Below, in pieces: positions 20,852-29,596 of a stretch of 64,000 nt of DNA. Positions within the stretch are counted from its first letter, which is position 1. Every line of letters begins with the position of its first letter. Both the position numbers and the translations under genes were made by a program. Origin of the DNA: Capronia americana (taxonomy: Eukaryota > Ascomycota > Eurotiomycetes > Chaetothyriales > Herpotrichiellaceae); NCBI GenBank assembly GCA_016110215.1, contig JADWQD010000009.1, forward strand, positions 436,093 to 500,092, in the 5' to 3' direction. The notes under the pieces are model-generated. The model did not search any database. It was not told where the DNA came from and was given only the letters and a program-made list of their open reading frames with translations.

Positions 20852-21796
20852 ATGGCGCGGAAACCTCAGACGCTTGACGGTAAAGTCGCCATTGTCAGCG
20901 GAAGTTCGAAAGGCATTGGGGCGGCTGTGGCGATCGAGCTTGCTTCCAGGTACGATAAGCTGTGCACGGGCGGGAGATTGTGTCTGTCTCATGCGCAGAA
21001 TCAAAGCTGATTGTCGTCTTGCTCCAGAGGCGCACTGGTGGTCACGAACTATCCCTTCGCTTCTCTGAGAGAGGAGGCCGAGTCAACGCTCGCGAAGATT
21101 CGTGCCACCGGCGGAAGTTATGCCAATGAGGCTTTCGCGATAGAGTCAGACCTGGCAACTCTTGAAGGACCGAAATATCTCGTCGAAGAGGCAGTCACAC
21201 GAACAAATGGCCGCAAAATTGACATTCTGGTAAACAATGCCGGAAGGGCGAGCCCTCAATTCCTGAAGGATGTCACCATCGATCAATGGGAATTTCAAGT
21301 CCACTTGAACGGCCGTGGTACGCTGTTGACCACTCAAGCTGTATTGCCACATCTGGCCAAGTCGAGCAGAATTGTCAATCTGAGCTCCGGTGGAGCGAGG
21401 CAGCCATATCCCGGGACGAGTATCTACAATGGTACGAAGAGCATGATCGAGAGCTTCACGCGATGCTGGGCAGTGTGAGTGTTTCCAGTCTCTCTCACTT
21501 CCCTCCGCTTCCGTATCTTGCGGCTGATAGCAACCGCGCCCTCCAGGGAACTCGGCCGCGAGTACGAATGTACCGTCAACGCGGTGGCCCCAGGAGCGAC
21601 CAACACGGATGCCTTCAACGCGCTCGCCGGAGACACTCGGAACAGTCTCGAACCAATGCTAGCAATGACCCCAGCGGCGTCGCGGATTGGCGAAACTGAA
21701 GAAGTTGCATATGCAGTGGCCTTCTTCTGCGAGGAGAGGGCCAGATGGATCACGGGCCAGGTTCTTCAAGTCAATGGCGGCACTCTCATGGCATGA
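20852..21796 (+). CDS. Short-chain dehydrogenase/reductase (classical SDR)
   Basis: Three exons (20852-20949, 21028-21474, 21547-21796) give 264 residues, the normal length for a classical SDR; donors GTACGA and GTGAGT and both CAG acceptors keep frame. The nucleotide-binding motif is SGSSKGIGAA (residues 16-25), NNAG is at 102-105, and the catalytic residues are N127, S152/S153, Y166 and K170 (YNGTK). The C-terminal ITGQVLQVNGGTLMA is typical of the family. It oxidises or reduces an unknown alcohol or ketone with NAD(P)H, like fungal versicolorin-reductase-type SDRs. No polyketide or terpene core gene is adjacent. The start is chosen because it begins the Rossmann strand directly after a short basic leader. 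It is intact despite decayed neighbours. Confidence 0.92.
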
Positions 21797-24700
21797 TGCA
21801 GGGGGAAGTTCATCTGGCTTTGGAACTGGAACACCTGGACGTCCAAGCTGCGTTGTGTTTGGTCCTACAAGGTTACAGCGACACGTTAATTGACTGCTGA
21901 AGCCTCTTCACCGGTGTCATTTTGGTATATCCAAATGTCTTTGGCAATCTCCTCTCCTCTCCCATGCACTTACAGTACTTTGGCTTTGTGACACTGCTTC
22001 AGCCCGAGACAGAACTCCTAACCAAGTACCTTGAAGAGAAACCAACAATGCAACTCCGTCGAAGCTACTCCGGATATTTCCCCTGAGGAGATGAGTTCTA
22101 GAAGTGACACGGTCCTCCAATTTTGCGCGCTGGGCGAATTTTGAACTCTACTGACATTAAAACTCGGAGGCACGGTCTCCCACCATCATATCTCGGTGAG
22201 CCGAGCGTTCAGAATCACCATTCCTACCTACAGTACTACCCTCTCATCCGCGCTGCCATTGCTTACCTTCCAATTCTTTTCCCCCTGAGCGTTCTGGCAC
22301 CGACCACCGTCATGGACACGGCTGCAGCTGCCACGAGGAGATCAGTGCGTAGGCGACAACATTCCTTCTCCGGCGAACAATTATTCTTCAATCTTCCACG
22401 CGAGATTCGCTAATTAACCTTCCCGGATTCTTGGTCCCGGGCCGCGTGGGCTTCTCACGACGCACGGCCGCAACACTTACTTGCGAATAATCTGGCAAGG
22501 TACGCATCAAATATTGCATCTCACGCACTCGTAAAATAGGGTTGAACATTCTCTTCGCGTTGAAGGCTACTGTCCTCTACCTGAGGCTGGGCTCATGGTT
22601 CTGGCCCTCGCAACACTCAAGCTCAAATGCACGGTGTTGGAACACGCATCCACAAATCCCATCCGCAGAGTAAGCTGATTTGACCACTTTGCAGGATACG
22701 ATATCTCAAGTCCCTGTGCTGAAAGTGTCATTCACAGGGGCAAGGCATGGACAAATCTACCCTGCATTGCAAAGTGCATGTCCGTGTGTGCAAGTTGCTC
22801 GGGTCGATCGTGTGTAGGTACACTTACTTTTAGTGACTCGACTGGGTTCCAGTACCACCGAAGCGGATAAATTCAAGTCGTTCGCGTAGCGTGCTCTGTG
22901 AGGCCTGAGGCTGAGGAATGAAAGAAAGAGCCCGACATTGGACGTTCTTCCAAGCGGTGATAGTGATGTAGACTCCTATGTAGCCCTGGTTGCTAAAAAT
23001 GGTACCTATTATGTAGGTATGGCGACATACTCGTGCCTCTGGCAAGGCCTTCCAGATCCGGAGCAGGGCCTTGGGCCACGCGTCCAATCGAATAATGCAT
23101 GTTCTTGGTATGCAGCTAGGCAGTGTGCATCGTATCGAGAAAATCGAGACTTCAGGGTCGCGTCGAAGCTCGTATTCCGTGCTGTTGGAGGAGGAAGAAC
23201 TCCTCGCATGGAAGGTCTAGGTCGTCTGGCTGAAACCCGATACATACCTGCACAGCCGGCTGGCCATATCCGTAATTTTGGTGGTGGTGGGCAACTCACC
23301 CAGGCCTACGAGGTACATTGTGAGCCTTGGGACCAAGCCTCAAGTGCCGCGAGGACCGCTACATTCACTACCATGCCGATAGTGGCTTTGATATGGCCGC
23401 TGAGGTGGAAGTCTGGGGATGATACGGACTACGAACGAGTACAGTAACAATGCTGCCGTGAGATCATTGGGGTTGCAGTGAGGGTCCTCGAGCTTTGACG
23501 CCATCCACGCATGTTTCGGAGTCTGACACACTTCTTGACAGTTGTCTATGAAACTGCGAGTACGAGCTGTGCACGCTCAGAGGGAACTTGACTTGACGAA
23601 TACGGGCCATGCTGCGGACGGCCCAAGGAGCTCCTTGCTCCATAACACGAGCAAGTTCTTTCAGAGCTAGCTGTCCTCAGTATCGTAGAATTAGTAGTAG
23701 TACTCGTATGACGTTCCTTTGTCAGGCGATGGCTGCGTCTGTTTCAGGGGGCAGTCAGCTGATGGCAGATGTCCAGCCTTACGCCAGCACCCGCACGGTC
23801 TGGCGAGCCGTCGGATGACATAGGTCTGGATCGCTGCTGCTACCGATTAGAACCAGACGAGGTTTCACAAGGCTTTTAGCCCATTCGTATTTGCACCTCG
23901 TGAGCATGCATGACTAGGGGGTACCGGTCAACCGAGCAGCAGTTCCGCGTAGAAGGCGATCTGTGCAGTACGGTATCAATGCCAGCTGAACAATTGATCG
24001 CCTACGATAGTACTGTGTCGATCGCAATATTAAAACAACTGTGAACAGCATTACGTATTGGACGAGTCCGTACTTCGTGATGATGGAGAGAGAGCGGTTG
24101 GAGCCGATGGATCTGCAAACTGGACCTCCCAGCCGCCTGAGGCGGTAAGTTTGGGCCCGCATCGGGCTCCCCAAGGCCTTTCTTAGCGTAGCTGATACCC
24201 GGAACTAAGGCCCATCAAGCCCCCAGCTTCCACGGGGGCTTCGAAGTTCTCTGCAAGGGACCAGGTACGCGAACGTCGTTCATCGCAGTCAGCTTACATA
24301 CCATCAAACTTTGGTTTGATGATGGCAAAGCTAAAGACTCGATCGTTCGATGTTTCTCGATCCCAATTTCGCATCCCGCTGATTGTCAACTTTATTGCAT
24401 GGATGGAACGGGTGACACGTCCATCCGACGAAGACACCGGCAAGTCAGTCTAGATTTCACGCCGCACAAGCCGGCGATTTAGATTTAGAGCGGCGACTGT
24501 GTAACGAGATCAGCCAGCCAATGCCACAAATTGCCCACTATTTGAAGCCACCAGGTCTCTGCCCGCTCAGCTTCGCTCAAATCGTCTCCACTGATCGTGC
24601 CAGCCAGGGCAGTCCGCCTCGGCCAGGCCGGGGACTGGGCTGTTTGTCATTGTTGAGGCTGCCTCCCTGGGACAAGCAGAGCTGCTACACAGTAATGGAG

Positions 24701-25905
24701 AAGACAAGTCTCGCATCGGTGCAGCAGAGAAAAGATTTACTCCAGTACCAAGAAGCCAGGTGCAACCTCTCTGCGCCCAGACAAAAATATTGTCTGCATC
24801 TCGGATGGGCCGATCATACGCTGCAAGATCTTGCTGAAAGACGAAGGAGGCGAGAGGCCACGCCAGCTTGAATCCTCATGCGCCAATCCCCCTCCGGATA
24901 AGTTAATCGAACGGGCAGTGCGCCTATCATGCTACTATCGTTATTGGCCCGAGTTCCCCTCTCTTCGGATCTCATGATGCAGATGATCATGATGAACAAG
25001 CGACGAATCTTGCTACCGGCCTTTCGCGGATCGCGGCTGTTGACGTACAATAGTACGGAGGACGCGGTAGACAAACATTCTCTGACACGGGACCGTTCTT
25101 TCTCCCCCTGCTTCGTTTGATTACGAGAAGCCCGAAAGCCAATATTACGGATGGTGATCGCGGCGTCCGAAACTTGCACACAGCTGGCAATACCACGTGG
25201 CATGCTGGAGTGACTAGCGAAGAATGACAAAACTCTTGGGTCTCCTTCTGGGATGAACCTTCGCTTCGCGGCCTGCCTTAGGCTCGCGTCGGTCTCGTAT
25301 TCCCAGTGTTGGCCCTTGCGACCGTACCTGAAGCTAAACCGCAAGAGGGGGGGCAAGGAGTCTTCATCCCAAGGTCAACTGACCAGTCAGTATGCAAACT
25401 CCCCCAGCCAAGTCCCTAGAGGCTTGTCCTTTTGCGACCATCCGCTACGCGTGCACAGGTGCAGCTTGACATTTTTCAAACCTGCCTGAAGTGGCACCAC
25501 CGCCTGATCAGACTCAGCCTGACATGGCGTTCCTTAGCCTCTTTCTGCGCATTCTTTGGCGTTTGTCAGAGGTGCCCTGCTCGCTACACTCTGGCTCTTA
25601 CCGCAATCTAGCCGTGCTAACTTTCCAAACCGAGCAGTTCCAAAGACCCACGTTCCCGGTTCCTGCATGGACATGGGTAAGGTATCCGGACATGGTCATG
25701 ACATACACAGTAGGTGACGAACGGCCAGAGGATACATAAACAGAGATGGGGCCTCTTCCTCGGGATAGGGCGCCCTTCCATCAGACCAGCGACCCTTTTT
25801 CCATACCACGTTCCTTAACAACTTTTTTTGCAACATCGAAGACTTCGTTCCCTTGGCACGTGTGCAAACATCCCGAGCAGATTTCTCCTATACGAATACG
25901 ACAAA
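21797..25905. other. 4.1-kb gene-poor stretch with scattered coding remnants
   Basis: No open frame here has a recognisable domain, splice-compatible partners or reasonable length. A fragment at 22312-22413 resembles the start of an F-box-like protein (listed separately). A plus-strand patch near 23350-23400 reads DRYIHYHADSGFDMAAEVEV between stops. These suggest old coding sequence. The last 0.5 kb or so should contain the promoter of the hemerythrin-domain gene. Confidence 0.5.
22312..22490 (+). pseudogene. Possible F-box-like protein fragment
   Basis: ATG at 22312 gives 33 residues with the ending FSGEQLFFNLPREIR and then TAA. LPREIR at the end of a short basic leader is the usual beginning of fungal F-box-like proteins (LPxEIRxxIY). 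Just beyond the stop, in another frame, the sequence reads FLVPGRVGFSRRTAATLTCE, which looks like its continuation. If so, the gene is broken at its very start. The match is short, so confidence is low. Confidence 0.3.
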
Positions 25906-26931
25906 ATGCAGGTTGTTCCCATCATCAGAGAGCCCGTCCCGGCTAAAAGCGCCTCCTCGCCTGCTCTCTCTCAGCCAAAGTCACCCGGCCAGTCGAGATA
26001 TTCACATCTTCTATATCTGTCCGAGGCAGAACGACAGCTCTACGCCTCCCGAATGGAAAAGCCCTCAGAATCTTCACTTCGCTCGTCGAACTCGGTCCGG
26101 TCAAATCACTCTGCTTCGTCCTCTGTCGGCTCGGTCTCAACCGGACACACGTCCAAGCTCAGCATGCATCATTCGCCACGCTATGTCGACGACCACTATC
26201 CTCTCATTACCACCGTCCACCCAGAATCGGTACCGGCGTCGGTGCCGAAAGACCACCCGGCGCTCTGGTGTGCGCGTCAAATGGCCCAGATCCACAACAC
26301 CATCACCCGTGCCCTGAACGCCTCCTGGAATCATGCCGTCTCGGTACAACCCGACACCCAAGAGGCCGGCGATTTCCTCCTGTTCAATCAACAGCTCTAC
26401 AAGACCCTCGACCACCACCACCATGTCGAGGATGATTACATGTTTCCAGCGTTCGAGAAGTTGCTGGACCGACCGGGCGCCATGGAAGAGAACTCCAAGG
26501 GCCATGAGTCGTTCGCCGCCGGGCTGGCCGTCTTCCAGAAGTATGTCTTCGTCACCAAGCCCGCGGAGTTCAATGGCGTCACATTTCGGCACATCATCGA
26601 GTCATTCGCCCCGGATCTCATCCAACATCTCCACGACGAAATCCCCACGCTGGTCAGCCTCCATGTCCTTGACCCAAAGGAAGTCATGAAGGTGTGGAAG
26701 CACGCCGAGCACCTCGCCACCAAGGACAACAGCCTGTACACCGACGCCCCGTGGACGCTCGGCTGCCAGGACAAGTCGTTCCTGATTGACGGACACAGAT
26801 GTGACTTCCCGGACGTCCCGTGGGTTGCCGAGGCGATGATCAGAAACTGGCATGCGAAGAAGCATGCGGGAGCCTGGAACTTCTGCCCCAGCGACCTCTC
26901 CGGCAAACGCCGGTTGTTGCCCGTTGCGTGA
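25906..26931 (+). CDS. Hemerythrin (HHE) domain protein
   Basis: A single exon; the ATG at 25906 (MQVVPIIREP) gives 341 residues. An upstream in-frame ATG-like extension from 25828 looks like 5' UTR. Residues 1-100 are Ser-rich and probably disordered. The hemerythrin-like helical bundle follows: H117 in the KDHPALWCARQ segment, H130 in MAQIHN, the run LDHHHHVEDDYMFP at 168-181, and a later GHESFAAGL. These histidines and carboxylates are arranged as in cation-binding HHE domains, which hold a non-haem di-iron centre. Fungal members are poorly studied; oxygen/NO binding or iron handling are possibilities. There is no signal peptide or membrane segment, so it is probably cytosolic. Confidence 0.88.
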   Translation: MQVVPIIREPVPAKSASSPALSQPKSPGQSRYSHLLYLSEAERQLYASRMEKPSESSLRSSNSVRSNHSASSSVGSVSTGHTSKLSMHHSPRYVDDHYPLITTVHPESVPASVPKDHPALWCARQMAQIHNTITRALNASWNHAVSVQPDTQEAGDFLLFNQQLYKTLDHHHHVEDDYMFPAFEKLLDRPGAMEENSKGHESFAAGLAVFQKYVFVTKPAEFNGVTFRHIIESFAPDLIQHLHDEIPTLVSLHVLDPKEVMKVWKHAEHLATKDNSLYTDAPWTLGCQDKSFLIDGHRCDFPDVPWVAEAMIRNWHAKKHAGAWNFCPSDLSGKRRLLPVA

Positions 26932-27302
26932 ATTCAATGATGGCACCTGTTTGTTTTACTGCAATGACTTGACGACGATTTATGCCCTGCTGGGAGGAGG
27001 AGGATGCGGACCAAACCTCTCTTTTGTACATGTCCAGCGTTCAAGCACTATTAAGGTTAGCGAGTCTCTCGGAAAGAGGGAAGGGAAGGGAAGGAAAAAT
27101 AGCTCGAGGTTGGGATTTGGATTTGGATTTCGACCATCCAATTCGGAAATCGACCACTTTTTTACTCTCATCTTGCTTCTTTCATGTATCACGTATCATG
27201 TGTAACATGTATCATATCATATCATATCATTTCATTTCATTTCATTTCATATATACACTCCGTATCTATTCCCTCCTTTCTCGCCAATCACGCAAAGACA
27301 TT
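26932..27302. other. Convergent 3' spacer with simple repeats
   Basis: Holds the 3' ends of the hemerythrin gene (plus) and the HAD gene (minus). It contains a purine-rich GGGAA run near 27070-27100 and the ATCAT/TTCAT repeat listed separately. No gene. Confidence 0.6.
27211..27250 (+). repeat. Pentanucleotide microsatellite (ATCAT)4(TTCAT)4
   Basis: Four perfect ATCAT units (27211-27230) run directly into four TTCAT units (27231-27250). It lies in the 3' UTR/spacer between two convergent genes. Confidence 0.9.
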
Positions 27303-28061
27303 TTATGATGCATCCGTCTTCAGCAGCTCCGGAAATAGATCTAACAGCTGTGACAGATCGCTGATCTGGTACTTACTCGCCTTTTCCGGCGGGTCCGGCA
27401 CGCCGTTCTCGACGAGGTGCACCGTGTTCGTCCACCCGCGGGCGTACGCGGCGCGACAGTTCAGGTACGAGTCGTCGACGTAGTAGACGCGGGTGTGCGG
27501 GCCGACGCCGGCCTCGCGCTCCGCCTTTGCAAACATCTCCGGCAAGGGCTTCGGCACGAGCGGCACGCGCTCGTAGTCGCAGTACGTGATGCCCTCGAAC
27601 AGGTCGTCGATGCCCAGCAGGCGGACGACGCGGCGGCCGTGGGTGACGTGCGCGTTGGTGAACAGCCACAGCTTGACCTTGGCGCGGTCGAAGCGCTGCA
27701 GCAGCGCGCGCGTCTCGGCGTGCGGCTCCAGCAGCTCGTCGAGCGGCAGCGCGTCGTCGACCTCGCGGTTGAAGTCCAGCGGGTCGATCTTGTGGAAGCG
27801 CACCAGGCCCTCGATCGCCAGCCCGTAGTCCTCGTAGTATTTCTGGTGCAGGTGCGTCGCTTCCTCCGTCGTCACGTCCAGGTGCGTTATGAAGTACTGG
27901 TTGATCAGCCGCGCCATGTGGTCGTGCACCTTGCGCGACTTGGCGTACAGGCAGTTGTCGATGTCGAAGAAGAAAATCGCCCGCCGGTCTGTCCTGTTTG
28001 CGTCTGCGTCCGCATCCTTGCCCGGTCCGGCTTCGTCGGCGTCGGTGTGAATGGATCCCAT
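27303..28061 (-). CDS. SDT1: Pyrimidine 5'-nucleotidase-like HAD phosphatase (Sdt1/Phm8 type)
   Basis: A single open frame of 252 residues. HAD motif I is FFFDIDNCLY, with D33 as nucleophile and D35 as the acid/base. Motif II is LFTNAH, a conserved lysine lies in LVPKPLPEMF, and motif III/IV is VYYVDDSYLN. The cap has the QKYYEDYGLAIEGL region seen in yeast Sdt1 (pyrimidine nucleotidase) and Phm8 (lysophosphatidate/nucleotide phosphatase). Yeast Sdt1 hydrolyses UMP and CMP and detoxifies 6-azauracil; Phm8 acts on nucleotides during starvation. Here the exact substrate is not readable, though the Sdt1-like assignment is safe at family level. GC is high through the gene. Confidence 0.88.
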   Translation of the reverse strand: MGSIHTDADEAGPGKDADADANRTDRRAIFFFDIDNCLYAKSRKVHDHMARLINQYFITHLDVTTEEATHLHQKYYEDYGLAIEGLVRFHKIDPLDFNREVDDALPLDELLEPHAETRALLQRFDRAKVKLWLFTNAHVTHGRRVVRLLGIDDLFEGITYCDYERVPLVPKPLPEMFAKAEREAGVGPHTRVYYVDDSYLNCRAAYARGWTNTVHLVENGVPDPPEKASKYQISDLSQLLDLFPELLKTDAS

Positions 28062-28819
28062 TTTTCTGAAAAGTCGTTCGGACGAGGCGGTCTATGATAA
28101 TGAAGTTCGCGATCGTGATAATGACTGTGACATTGAAGGTGGTGGTAGGAAATCTATGACATATAGAATAGAAAGTGAACGTTGCGTGGGCTTCGATGGA
28201 AAATGAAGGTTACATGTCATGGGCTGTCGTAGAGAAAACCGAAAATGAAACCGAAATGAAATATGACTACTATGACTCTTCGTTGCTTGAAAGACGACAT
28301 CAGTGGCAGAAGCCGATCGACGAACTGGGACTCTACTGCGCGGTATTCGGACTACCGCGTCATGCCACTTTCTCGGCCGTAGTGCCACGGCGAGCGGTTC
28401 GAGAGTATTAACAGTATACAAAGATATCCTTTCGAGCCGTGAATCGTGCATGAGAGGCTGGGCATCGTGGACACTGACGGCAACGCCAACATCTGCAGAG
28501 GTTGAAGACCCTGTGTCTTCCACCGTGCAAACAACCCGCTTTCTGTCCTCGAATCCCCTCCACCTACCATTAACTCTGTTCGTTCGGTCGAGGAGACCAA
28601 GATATCTATCGTAGTATCAGAGTTGTAGAGCTAGTCCTTAGCACAACACACTGCGGCTCAGGATCGCTGATTTCTGCGCCCAAGCACGCCCAAGCACGCC
28701 CAAGCCGAGGGATCTGTACGGGCAGCTCGGAGACTTGCCACTGTCTCTGGACGTCTAAAACGCCTGGCAGGACTGTCATATGTACTTGTGCCCGAAGTTT
28801 GCCTTTCAATACACTCGGC
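28062..28819. other. Intergenic, no gene seen
   Basis: Contains the promoter of the HAD gene on its left. A small tandem repeat (GCCCAAGCAC, about 2.7 copies) lies at about 28678-28704. No supported coding sequence. Confidence 0.5.
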
Positions 28820-29284
28820 TCAATGCTGGTCGGTTCCCCAGCCGAGGGCACTGCAGCGCGAGCGAGCGTAATCGCTCGCAGGATGACCGAGTGGTTCAAA
28901 GTAGCTGGACTGATGATTAGTCGCGGGTTTGGGAGAATGAGGGAAAACATACAACTCGCCCATCCTCCTAACGTTGAAAACTACGTATTGTATCAAACTG
29001 AGATCGACGGTCGGGACCGTCTTGCTATGCACGTCGAGGACGATATACATCTCGGACGATTCATTCGGGGCGATCAGATGGGCATAGAAGTCATCTATGG
29101 ACTTGGGGCTGAACATCATAAAGTATCTTTCGATGATGTTCTCCTTATCAGGCTCATACTTTGGGTTACAACGCAGAACAACCCGCCGTGGAATCGAGTG
29201 CCGCATTGCAAAGAATAATCTCTCAAACAATGCTAATCTCGCCAGGTGAGGATGGTGCGGACGATGTGGCCCTGTCGGTTCCAC
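28820..29284 (-). CDS. Hypothetical protein, uncertain
   Basis: An open frame of 154 residues on the minus strand with protein-like composition in its middle (IIERYFMMFSPKSIDDFYAH, then MYIVLDVHSKTVPTVDLSLI). No family is recognised and there is no signal peptide. A 139-residue frame on the opposite strand covers the same DNA, so one of the two may be a shadow. I favour the minus strand for its balanced hydrophobic and charged pattern, but it may equally be non-coding. Confidence 0.25.
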   Translation of the reverse strand: MEPTGPHRPHHPHLARLALFERLFFAMRHSIPRRVVLRCNPKYEPDKENIIERYFMMFSPKSIDDFYAHLIAPNESSEMYIVLDVHSKTVPTVDLSLIQYVVFNVRRMGELYVFPHSPKPATNHQSSYFEPLGHPASDYARSRCSALGWGTDQH

Positions 29285-29596
29285 TGAGGCGCCTTAATTC
29301 TACACTTCTCGTTCTAAATAGCCCACAGTAGTCGAAGTTTTGCATCGTGCACGTGACTGCAGGGACGAAGAATGGCTGGAGCCGCAGCTGCTGGTGAATT
29401 AATCTCTCCTTTCCTTCACTCATCACCTCACCTTCCACCTGCGCAGATGGCAGCCTCCCTTTAAGAAAGGGCGTTGTTATTATTTTTCCTTCTCGGTACA
29501 CCTGATTCTCCTTACATTTTGGCTCTTACCATGTCTTTATCCAGGTAACCCCAGTTTCTCACCGGCGTCGCGCAGCTCAGACGCGCATCCCTTGAC

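Noticed and set aside
1..22000. Secondary-metabolite gene cluster (transporters, SDR, acyltransferase, GNAT)
   Set aside because: No PKS, NRPS, terpene synthase, P450 or pathway-type transcription factor is present, and the tailoring-like genes are separated by unrelated ones.
16800..25900. Transposable element as cause of the gene-poor zone
   Set aside because: No reverse transcriptase, transposase, LTR or long terminal inverted repeats could be recognised, though RIP-eroded elements might escape reading by eye.
27417..28097. Plus-strand 226-residue frame over the HAD phosphatase
   Set aside because: High GC keeps several frames open here; only the minus-strand frame has HAD catalytic motifs.
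28875..28960. tRNA-like sequence (GACCGAGTGGTTCAAAG resembles a D arm of tRNA-Ser/Leu)
   Set aside because: No matching acceptor stem, anticodon arm or T arm could be built around it.
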